Both the position numbers and the translations under genes were made by a program. 7,456 nucleotides of DNA from Verrucomicrobia bacterium UBA673 (GTDB taxonomy: Bacteria > Verrucomicrobiota > Verrucomicrobiia > Limisphaerales > UBA1096), in the NCBI GenBank assembly GCA_002299785.1, contig DBNL01000114.1, positions 8,852-16,307 on the forward strand, written 5' to 3'. A model generated the notes under the pieces. That model ran no database searches and was not told the origin of the DNA. It saw only the letters and a list, made by a program, of their open reading frames with translations. This document shows, piece by piece, positions 1 through 5,183 of this stretch. How positions within the stretch are numbered: position 1 is the first letter of the stretch; the number at the start of each line of letters is the position of its first letter.

Positions 1-1
1 C

Positions 2-121
2 AAGGCAAAACCGGCCGAGGCTAAGCCGGAGCCAGCCAACCCCGCGGCGGAACCCAAGCCGGCCAAGCGCACGGTGCCCAAGCGTTCCGTCCCCACCCGG
101 CGCACTCGCAAGACACAATAG
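2..121 (+). CDS. C-terminal end of an unidentified protein (5' end outside window), Lys/Pro/Ala-rich tail
   Basis: The frame is open from the first bases of the window and ends at TAG 119-121, giving 39 visible residues. They are almost only Lys, Pro, Ala, Glu and Arg, with a repeated KPA/PAE pattern and a strongly basic end (RTVPKRSVPTRRTRKTQ). Such tails are usually disordered, and no domain is visible, so I cannot name the protein. The stop lies 4 bases before the first possible ATG of the secretin gene, which suggests one operon. By analogy with secretin loci it could be another component of the same secretion or pilus machine, but that is inference. The segment PAKR at 58-69 is encoded by a one-arm copy of the iterated word GGCCAAGCG. 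Confidence 0.65.
   Translation, partial: KAKPAEAKPEPANPAAEPKPAKRTVPKRSVPTRRTRKTQ
60..69. repeat. Iterated palindrome, one-arm copy
   Basis: CGGCCAAGCG keeps the core centre and right arm. It encodes AKR in the Lys/Pro-rich tail of the upstream partial gene. Confidence 0.5.
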
Positions 122-161
122 AGCCATGAAATTTCACACAAACCATTCGAGAGCCATGAAA
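120..161 (+). repeat. 12-bp direct repeat duplicating the secretin start-codon context
   Basis: AGAGCCATGAAA occurs at 120-131 and again, identical, at 150-161. Each copy holds an in-frame ATG AAA with the same upstream bases (GAG, then CC). The spacing of 30 bases keeps the frame, so translation could begin at either copy, giving proteins that differ by ten residues before the signal peptide. The GAG is at best a weak ribosome binding site. Confidence 0.7.
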
Positions 162-2321
162 AACCTCATCACCGGTATCCTCACACTGACATTCGCAGCG
201 CTTGGCCAAGCGCAACCCGCGAACCCACCCGCCCCGCCGACACCCGGCAACGAAGCGGCGGCCGCCCCGGCTGATCCCGACGATGCACCTCTGGCCATGG
301 ACGCCGTGATCCCGATGGCCGACCTGCAACTAGTCAACATGCCGTTGGAGCAGTTCCTTGAGATTTACGCCAACTACGTCAACCGAACCATCCTGCGGGC
401 GGCGGCGTTACCCAATCTCAACGTCACCCTACAGGCGCAGACACCGTTGACCGTCGTGGAGGCGATTCAGGCCATGGACAGCGTCCTCTCGCTCAACGGC
501 TACACCACTATCCCGGTCGGGGAAAAATTCGTCACTTTCGTGCCCAGTGCCAATGCCTTGCAGGAAGGCGCCGCATTCTTGACGATTACGGATCCTGCCG
601 ATTTGCCGGAGGCTAACCAGTACATCACGCACATCACGCAGTTGAAACATATCCTGCCCAGCGAGGCTGTGCCGATGCTCACGCCGATGGCCAAGAACGC
701 AGCCGGCATCGTGGCGCTCGACGTCAGCAAGACGCTCGTCCTGCGCGACAACTCGTCAAATATCAAGCGGATGCTCGAGCTGCTTGAGCGTATCGACATT
801 AAGCCAGAGGAGGACTACAAGCTCAAGGTCATCCCGATCCGCTACGGCAAGGTGGAGGAAATCTACGCAACAATGCAGGACTTGATCACCGGTTCCAGTT
901 CGCCCCGGCCTAGCTCCTCTGGCACCTCGAGAACCTCGGGCAGAACAAGCTCATCGCAGGGCAGCACGAGTCGAGGCAGCTCATCGCGGGGTTCGGTTCG
1001 CTCGCTTCAGAATCGTCCCTCCACTTCCAGTACTACGTCCAACTCATTCCGGAACAGGCTACAGGGCATCGTGAACCGCGCCGCCGGCGGGGACATACAG
1101 ATTTTGGAGAACGCCCGCATTATCCCCGATTACCGTTCCAACTCACTTATCATATTCGCTAACGACGGGGACATGGTTAAAATTGCAGAAATCGTGAGCC
1201 ACGTGGATAGCCTGCTGGCGCAGGTGCTTATCGAGGCCATCATCGTGAACGTGACTCTGACCGACGGGATGAACACCGGGATGAACGCCTTTATGAATGC
1301 GGCAGCAGGTCCCGGTGACACACGCCATATCGGCGGTTTTATGAACGGCGGACCTTCAACTGCGGGAGCGGCTCCCGCCCCAACCCCAACCCCAATCCCC
1401 AACACCGGGGGTGAAGGCCAAGAGGGTGCAGCCGATGCTGGTAATGTCGTCGCCGCTGCTGGGAGTGCCCTTAACACACTCGGTGCCGGTGCCTTGGCGG
1501 GGGGGTTTTCCTATATAAGCCGTTATGACAATTCACTCGAGTTTGCCATAAGCGCATTGGCGAACAACAGCACTGCCAAGGTGCTGCAAACCCCGCGTGT
1601 GCAGACCAGCCACGCTGTCCCGGCTACATTCTTTAATGGTGAGCAGGTTCCCTACCAGGGGAGCAGTGGTTACGGTGGCGGTTATGGCGGTTATGGTGGT
1701 TATGGCGGAGGCTATGGTGGCTTTGGTGGCGGCTTCACCCAGTTTTTAAATGTGGGTATCACGCTGGACGTGACGCCGTACATCACCCCGGATGACTTGG
1801 TCGTCATGGACATTCAGCAAACCATCTCGGAGTTGGACGGCTTTATCGACATGGGTGGCGGGCAGCAGGGAGCCTCCGGCCAGAAGGCGCCGCAAACCAC
1901 CGAGCGCGAGGCCAGTTCCACCATCTCGGTCCGGAACGGCGACACCATCCTGTTGGGAGGCTTCATTCGGGATGCCAAGACCGACACCGAGTCCGGCGTA
2001 CCTTTTCTCAAAGACATTCCTTTGCTGGGCAGCCTGTTCAAGAGTCAATCCGCCACAAGCAAACGATCGGAACTGCTCGTCCTGATTCGCCCGACCATTC
2101 TCAAGACACCCGAGGATGCCGCGTTGATGGTCTCGCAGGAACGCATGCGCCTCCCTGGTATTCGCGAGGCTGAGGCCGAGTTCAAGGCCGCCGAGGAAGC
2201 CCGCCGGAGAAAAGTGGATAAAAAGCTTTCCAGGAAAAGAGGTAGCGCAAACACCAGCGAAAAACCGGCCCGCAAATTGCAGTTGCCAACCCAAAAATCA
2301 CGATCTAAGCCGCCTTTTTGA
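126..2321 (+). CDS. Secretin, type II secretion / type IV pilus outer-membrane channel (GspD/PilQ family)
   Basis: This 731-residue protein should form the multimeric outer-membrane gate of a type II secretion or type IV pilus system. A Sec signal peptide lies at residues 11-29 (MKNLITGILTLTFAALGQA), followed by a Pro/Ala linker. An N0-like domain spans about 60-140 and an N1-like domain about 165-225. An N2-like domain (about 232-375) is split by a Ser/Thr/Arg/Gly-rich insert at 257-309. The secretin core (about 465-660) carries VLQTPRVQT, VGITLDVTPYI, SVRNGDTILLGGFI and the family hallmark VPFLKDIPLLGSLFKS (625-640). A Gly/Tyr-rich insert at 512-537 falls in the core, near the expected gate. 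The basic tail after 660 is unusual. Two in-frame ATGs (126 and 156) fit; 156 puts the signal peptide at the very N-terminus and may be the real start. The gene follows a + strand gene by 4 bases and ends at a terminator. GspD versus PilQ cannot be decided from this protein alone. Confidence 0.93.
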   Translation: MKFHTNHSRAMKNLITGILTLTFAALGQAQPANPPAPPTPGNEAAAAPADPDDAPLAMDAVIPMADLQLVNMPLEQFLEIYANYVNRTILRAAALPNLNVTLQAQTPLTVVEAIQAMDSVLSLNGYTTIPVGEKFVTFVPSANALQEGAAFLTITDPADLPEANQYITHITQLKHILPSEAVPMLTPMAKNAAGIVALDVSKTLVLRDNSSNIKRMLELLERIDIKPEEDYKLKVIPIRYGKVEEIYATMQDLITGSSSPRPSSSGTSRTSGRTSSSQGSTSRGSSSRGSVRSLQNRPSTSSTTSNSFRNRLQGIVNRAAGGDIQILENARIIPDYRSNSLIIFANDGDMVKIAEIVSHVDSLLAQVLIEAIIVNVTLTDGMNTGMNAFMNAAAGPGDTRHIGGFMNGGPSTAGAAPAPTPTPIPNTGGEGQEGAADAGNVVAAAGSALNTLGAGALAGGFSYISRYDNSLEFAISALANNSTAKVLQTPRVQTSHAVPATFFNGEQVPYQGSSGYGGGYGGYGGYGGGYGGFGGGFTQFLNVGITLDVTPYITPDDLVVMDIQQTISELDGFIDMGGGQQGASGQKAPQTTEREASSTISVRNGDTILLGGFIRDAKTDTESGVPFLKDIPLLGSLFKSQSATSKRSELLVLIRPTILKTPEDAALMVSQERMRLPGIREAEAEFKAAEEARRRKVDKKLSRKRGSANTSEKPARKLQLPTQKSRSKPPF
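198..213. repeat. Iterated palindrome, full 16-bp copy
   Basis: GCGCTTGGCCAAGCGC is a perfect 16-base palindrome. It encodes ALGQA at the end of the secretin signal peptide, at the likely cleavage region. Confidence 0.8.
894..1052 (+). other. Low-complexity Ser/Thr/Arg/Gly insert inside the secretin N-domain region
   Basis: Codons 257-309 of the secretin encode a run made mostly of Ser with Arg, Gly and Thr, placed between KVIPIRYGKVEEIYATMQDLI and RIIPDYRSNSLIIFAN, the two halves of an N2/N3-type domain. Secretins of this family often carry a flexible loop at this point, but this one is long and compositionally extreme. Confidence 0.75.
1668..1736 (+). repeat. Degenerate GGTTATGGC tandem repeat encoding a Gly/Tyr-rich loop
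   Basis: Bases 1668-1736 are imperfect units of GGY TAY GGY GGY, encoding residues 515-537 of the secretin as Gly with regularly spaced Tyr, then Phe. The loop interrupts the conserved core between NGEQVPYQG and FLNVGITLDVTPYI, where other secretins have a short variable or gate-proximal loop. Copy-number variation by slippage is plausible. Confidence 0.8.
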
Positions 2322-2339
2322 TCGCGATCGATTTTACAC

Positions 2340-2375
2340 AAGCCGGCTGTTTACGCAGTCGGCTTTTTTATTTTG
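2340..2375 (+). terminator. Rho-independent terminator of the secretin gene
   Basis: AAGCCGGCTG (2340-2349) pairs with CAGTCGGCTT (2356-2365) across the 6-base loop TTTACG, with one G-U wobble in the + strand RNA. The T-rich stretch TTTTTTATTTT follows at about 2364-2375. It starts 19 bases after the secretin stop. On the opposite strand the wobble becomes a C-A mismatch and no T tract follows, so it works best for + strand transcription. Its right arm and T tract lie inside the 3' end of the convergent glgA. Confidence 0.85.
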
Positions 2376-3736
2376 GCGTAAAGCTTCTCGTACTCCGCCG
2401 TGGTTCTTGTCCATGAAAAATCTGTTCGCATGCCGTTGTCACGCACCTTGGCCAGTCGCTCACGATCTGCGAATAGTTCCTGTGCCTGGCCAAGCGCCTG
2501 GCCAAGCGCTGTCACCGAGCAGTCGCCAAACTTGATGCCAGTCGCCATGTCCTCCCCATGGCCAAGATCGATCACCGAGTCATCAAGGCCCCCGGTGGCA
2601 CGCACGATGGGCACCGAGCCGTAGCGAAGGCTATAAAGTTGGTTCAGGCCGCACGGTTCGAAACGGGAGGGCATCAGGTAAAAATCACTCCCGGCCTCTA
2701 TGCGGTGGGCTAAGCCGGTGTCGTAACCGATCTTCACGGCTACCTGCTTGGGATACCGCTTTGCTAGGCTGCTCATTGACTGTTCGAGCAACGAATCGCC
2801 ACTACCAAGGCCGGTAAATTGAAAGATTAGACTACGGCTGAGCAACTGCTCCAGCGCTCCGAGCAAAATATCGATCCCCTTCTGGTCGGTGAAACGGCTG
2901 ATGTTACCGAACAATGGCACGTCGGCAAGTTCCGGTAGGCCAAATTCGCGCTGCAGAGCAAGCTTGTTGAGATGCTTTCCGTCGAGCGAGTCGGCGGAAT
3001 AGGCGGCTGCGAGGTGCGGATTATCGGTCGTGTTCCATTCGTTATAATCGACGCCGTTGAGCACGCCGGTCAGCGTACCGACTCTGGATTGAAACACCCC
3101 CTCGAGTCCGCAGCCGTATTCCTCCAATAATAATTCTCGGGCGTAGCGCGGGCTCACGGTGGTGACAAGGTCGGCGAACACGATACCACCCTTCAGGAAG
3201 TTAACTCCGCCATGAAACTCAAGTTGCCGCCAGTCAAAAAAAGATTTCGGCAGGCCGGTCAGTTCAAACTTATCGGCGGGAAAGCAGCCCTGATAAGCGG
3301 CGTTGTGGATGGTGAAAACTTTACCGATCGTTTCGTCCGCGAGTAGCGGCATGATCAGCCCGCTTTGCCAATCGTGCGCATGGACGATCTCCGCGTGCCT
3401 GGCCAAGCGTGCGACGCATTTTGAAAAAAAGATAAACCGCTCGGCGTCATCGATATGACTGTAAAGGCTTTTGCGATCGAACCACTCCGGCTCGTCAATG
3501 AAAAGCACGGTCAGGTTCGGTTCCGGCTCCAGGCTCCAAACATTAGCCAGCATCTGCGCCCGGCCAAGCGGCTTGAGGTCGTCAAAATTTTCGCGGATGA
3601 CGCGATACAACGGCGTGACGAGAGTGACGGCGTGCCCGGCCGCCGCCTGCGACTTGGCCAAGGCTGCCGTGGCGTCCGCCAGCCCGCCCGTCTTGGAATA
3701 CGGGAACACCTCGCTACTGGCGTGGAGGATGTTCAT
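2351..3736 (-). CDS. glgA: Glycogen synthase, ADP-glucose dependent (GT5 family)
   Basis: This 461-residue enzyme transfers glucose from ADP-glucose to the non-reducing end of a growing alpha-1,4-glucan in the cytoplasm. Its length is normal for bacterial GlgA (about 450-500). The N-terminal Rossmann domain begins MNILHASSEVFPYSKTGGLAD, with the KTGGL nucleotide-sugar motif at 15-19. HAHDWQSG (119-126) and IHNAAYQG (143-150, H144) follow. The C-terminal domain (about 270-440) has ISRFTDQKG, with R281 and K286 matching the phosphate-binding Arg/Lys of E. coli GlgA. It also has the catalytic-site motif PSRFEPCGL (E360) and TGGLDDSVID. All key residues are present. The start ATG lies 21 bases after the serS stop, suggesting co-transcription; no Shine-Dalgarno sequence is evident. 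Near the C-terminus (410-418) a duplicated LGQA pair is encoded by a tandem copy of the iterated palindrome word. Confidence 0.95.
   Translation of the reverse strand: MNILHASSEVFPYSKTGGLADATAALAKSQAAAGHAVTLVTPLYRVIRENFDDLKPLGRAQMLANVWSLEPEPNLTVLFIDEPEWFDRKSLYSHIDDAERFIFFSKCVARLARHAEIVHAHDWQSGLIMPLLADETIGKVFTIHNAAYQGCFPADKFELTGLPKSFFDWRQLEFHGGVNFLKGGIVFADLVTTVSPRYARELLLEEYGCGLEGVFQSRVGTLTGVLNGVDYNEWNTTDNPHLAAAYSADSLDGKHLNKLALQREFGLPELADVPLFGNISRFTDQKGIDILLGALEQLLSRSLIFQFTGLGSGDSLLEQSMSSLAKRYPKQVAVKIGYDTGLAHRIEAGSDFYLMPSRFEPCGLNQLYSLRYGSVPIVRATGGLDDSVIDLGHGEDMATGIKFGDCSVTALGQALGQAQELFADRERLAKVRDNGMRTDFSWTRTTAEYEKLYAKIKKPTA
2447..2458. repeat. Iterated palindrome, decayed copy
   Basis: CTTGGCCAGTCG keeps nine bases of the core and lies about 30 bases from the tandem pair in the 3' part of glgA. 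Confidence 0.45.
2484..2508. repeat. Tandem pair of iterated palindrome words
   Basis: GCCTGGCCAAGC occurs twice in direct tandem (2484-2495 and 2496-2507). On the - strand it gives LGQALGQA near the C-terminus of GlgA. Each unit differs from the CTTGGCCAAG core by one base in the left arm. Confidence 0.8.
3399..3409. repeat. Iterated palindrome, one-arm copy
   Basis: CTGGCCAAGCG encodes, on the - strand, RLAR in GlgA just before the HAHDW motif. Confidence 0.55.
3561..3570. repeat. Iterated palindrome, one-arm copy
   Basis: CGGCCAAGCG encodes, on the - strand, PLGR in a surface segment of GlgA (about residues 56-59). Confidence 0.5.
3653..3662. repeat. Iterated palindrome, exact 10-bp core
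   Basis: CTTGGCCAAG without the outer GCG arms. On the - strand it encodes ALAK in an N-terminal helix of GlgA (about residues 25-28), just after the KTGGL motif. Confidence 0.7.
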
Positions 3737-3757
3737 GGCGGTAGGGCGGCGAAAAAG

Positions 3758-5062
3758 TCAGCTCGCGGGAATGCGTTCGGCGCGGAGGTACGGCTGGATC
3801 GGCTCCGGGATGGCGATGCTGCCGTCCGGCTGCTGATAGGTCTCGATTAGCGCGACAAACAGCCGCGCGAGCGCCGTGCCGCTACCGTTGAGGATGTGAG
3901 GATGGCGGTTTTTGCCGTCGTCATCCTTGTAGCGGAGGTTCATCCGGCGCGACTGGTAGTCCTCGCAGTTGGAGCAGCTGGACACCTCGAGGTAGTCGGC
4001 CTGGCCCGGCGCCCAGACCTCGATGTCGTAAGTGGTTGCGCTGCCGAAGCTCATGTCGGCGGTGCAAAGTTGCAGGATGCGATAATGGAGATTGAGCGAC
4101 TGTAGCACCTTCTCGGCGTGGCCCAGCAGTTTGTTGAGTTCGTCGTAACTGGTCTCTGGCTCGACAATTTTGATCAACTCGACCTTGTCGAACTGGTGTA
4201 CGCGTATCATGCCGCGCGTTCCGACCCCGGCTGCACCGGCCTCGGCGCGAAAACAAGGGCTGTATGCGCAGTAGTTTTTCGGCAGCTCGCCGGCCTTGAG
4301 TAATTCCTCACGGTGGATATTGGCGACCGGCGCCTCTGCGGTGGGGACTAGGTACAGCTTGCCCCGACTCTCCTCGTCGAGCCCTTCCTGCACCATGTAA
4401 GCTTGGTCCTCGAATTTGGGGAACTGACCGACGCCGATCATGCAGTCGTAGCCTACAATGAACGGCGGGGACATCTCGGTGTAGCCGTGATCGTGCACGT
4501 GCAGGTCGAGCAGATATTGTATGAGCGCGCGCTCGAGCCGCGCACCCCAGCCGCTGTAGAGCAGGAAGCCGCTGCCGGCGAGCTTGGCTCCGCGGGCGAA
4601 GTCCACCAGCCTGAGACTCTCGCAAAGCTCGGTATGCGGCTTGGGCTCGAAATCGTAGTCTGGCTTCTTACCCCACTGGCGAATTTCAATGTTGTCGTCC
4701 TCACTGTCTCCGACTGGAACGTCGGCGTGCGGGAGATTGGGCAGGCGCAGGAGGATTTCGCGCAGCTCACCGTCGGCTTGGGCGGCTTTGTTGTCCAGCG
4801 CGGAAATCTGATCGCCGATGTCGCGCACTTCGGCTTTTTTGGACTCGGCCTCGTCAGGCTTTTTCTGGCCCATAAGCGCACCGATTTCCTTGGAGGCAGA
4901 GTTGCGTCTTGCCTTTAGCTCCTCGACGGCGGTGATGGCCTCGCGGCGCTCCGCGTCGAGTCGTACGACGTCGCCCACCTTGGAGGCAAACTCCTCACCG
5001 CGGGTGGCGAGGCGTTCCCGGACGTGATCGGGTTTATCTCGAATCTCTCTGATATCCAGCAC
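3758..5062 (-). CDS. serS: Seryl-tRNA synthetase (class II), GTG start
   Basis: The enzyme charges tRNA-Ser with serine using ATP. Starting at GTG 5062 gives 434 residues, typical for SerRS, beginning (V/M)LDIREIRDKPDHVRERL as most bacterial SerRS do. A charged coiled-coil arm that binds tRNA covers about residues 28-103. The class II core follows: a motif 1 region at about 173-203, TAEAP (241-245) for serine binding, motif 2 FRAEAG with TRGMIRVHQFDKVE (271-296), SCSNCEDYQSRRMNLRYK, and motif 3 NGSGTALAR (392-400). The frame stays open upstream to an ATG at 5128, but those 22 extra codons are Pro-rich, unlike SerRS, and overlap a divergent promoter candidate, so I reject that start. No Shine-Dalgarno sequence is seen. 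A TATACT box 7 bases before the GTG suggests a leaderless mRNA. The gene lacks the palindrome word found in its neighbours. Confidence 0.94.
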   Translation of the reverse strand: MLDIREIRDKPDHVRERLATRGEEFASKVGDVVRLDAERREAITAVEELKARRNSASKEIGALMGQKKPDEAESKKAEVRDIGDQISALDNKAAQADGELREILLRLPNLPHADVPVGDSEDDNIEIRQWGKKPDYDFEPKPHTELCESLRLVDFARGAKLAGSGFLLYSGWGARLERALIQYLLDLHVHDHGYTEMSPPFIVGYDCMIGVGQFPKFEDQAYMVQEGLDEESRGKLYLVPTAEAPVANIHREELLKAGELPKNYCAYSPCFRAEAGAAGVGTRGMIRVHQFDKVELIKIVEPETSYDELNKLLGHAEKVLQSLNLHYRILQLCTADMSFGSATTYDIEVWAPGQADYLEVSSCSNCEDYQSRRMNLRYKDDDGKNRHPHILNGSGTALARLFVALIETYQQPDGSIAIPEPIQPYLRAERIPAS

Positions 5063-5069
5063 GGGCGGT

Positions 5070-5097
5070 AGTATAGGGGGCTTTATGGGGGGTGCAA
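5070..5097 (-). promoter_or_regulatory. Candidate serS promoter, possibly leaderless
   Basis: Reading the - strand, TATACT (5075-5070) matches the -10 consensus at 5 of 6 bases. TTGCAC (5097-5092) is a weak -35 match, 16 bases further upstream. Seven bases, ACCGCCC, separate the -10 box from the GTG start of serS, so transcription would begin at or within a base or two of the start codon. This is a motif match only. Confidence 0.4.
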
Positions 5098-5101
5098 GGC
5101 A

Positions 5102-5131
5102 TTGACTCGGTCGTGGTTGGAGGGCCATAAT
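5102..5131 (+). promoter_or_regulatory. Candidate sigma-70-type promoter for the exported propeller/Ig protein
   Basis: TTGACT (5102-5107) and CATAAT (5126-5131) each match the -35 and -10 consensus at 5 of 6 bases, with an 18-base spacer. Transcription would start near 5138, leaving a leader of about 45 bases before ATG 5184. It sits back to back with the serS promoter candidate. Confidence 0.45.
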
Positions 5132-5162
5132 TGAGGCTCGTTATAGTCGAATGAACCTCGAT
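5130..5162 (+). promoter_or_regulatory. Imperfect inverted repeat in the divergent intergenic region
   Basis: ATTGAGGCTC (5130-5139) and GAACCTCGAT (5153-5162) form a 10-base stem with one G-U wobble and one C-A mismatch around a 13-base loop. It overlaps the predicted -10 box and start of transcription of the downstream gene, so it could be an operator site or a leader hairpin. No regulator is identified. Confidence 0.3.
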
Positions 5163-5183
5163 AAACTTTAACGCAACTCAACC

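Noticed and set aside
1668..1736. Short tandem repeats as a possible CRISPR or satellite array
   Set aside because: They are in-frame Gly/Tyr codons with no spacers, and belong to the secretin coding sequence.
1746..2294. 182-codon open frame on the - strand inside the secretin
   Set aside because: It lies wholly antisense to the conserved secretin core and shows no recognisable domain; long antisense frames are common in GC-rich genes.
2320..2329. GATCGCGATC palindrome at the secretin stop codon
   Set aside because: Considered as a HIP1-type element (GCGATCGC) or an operator; the word differs, occurs once and is not repeated nearby.
4403..4918. 171-codon open frame on the + strand opposite serS
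   Set aside because: It is the antisense shadow of strongly conserved SerRS sequence, and I recognise no domain in it.
5063..5128. N-terminal 22-codon extension of serS beginning at ATG 5128
   Set aside because: It is Pro-rich (PPIKPPILPP), unlike any SerRS N-terminus, and overlaps the promoter candidate of the divergent gene. The GTG at 5062 gives the normal length.
5129..5183. Possible tRNA, T-box or riboswitch upstream of serS or the exported gene
   Set aside because: The non-coding stretch is too short, and has no cloverleaf, specifier loop or T-box-like conserved sequence. Only a weak inverted repeat is seen.
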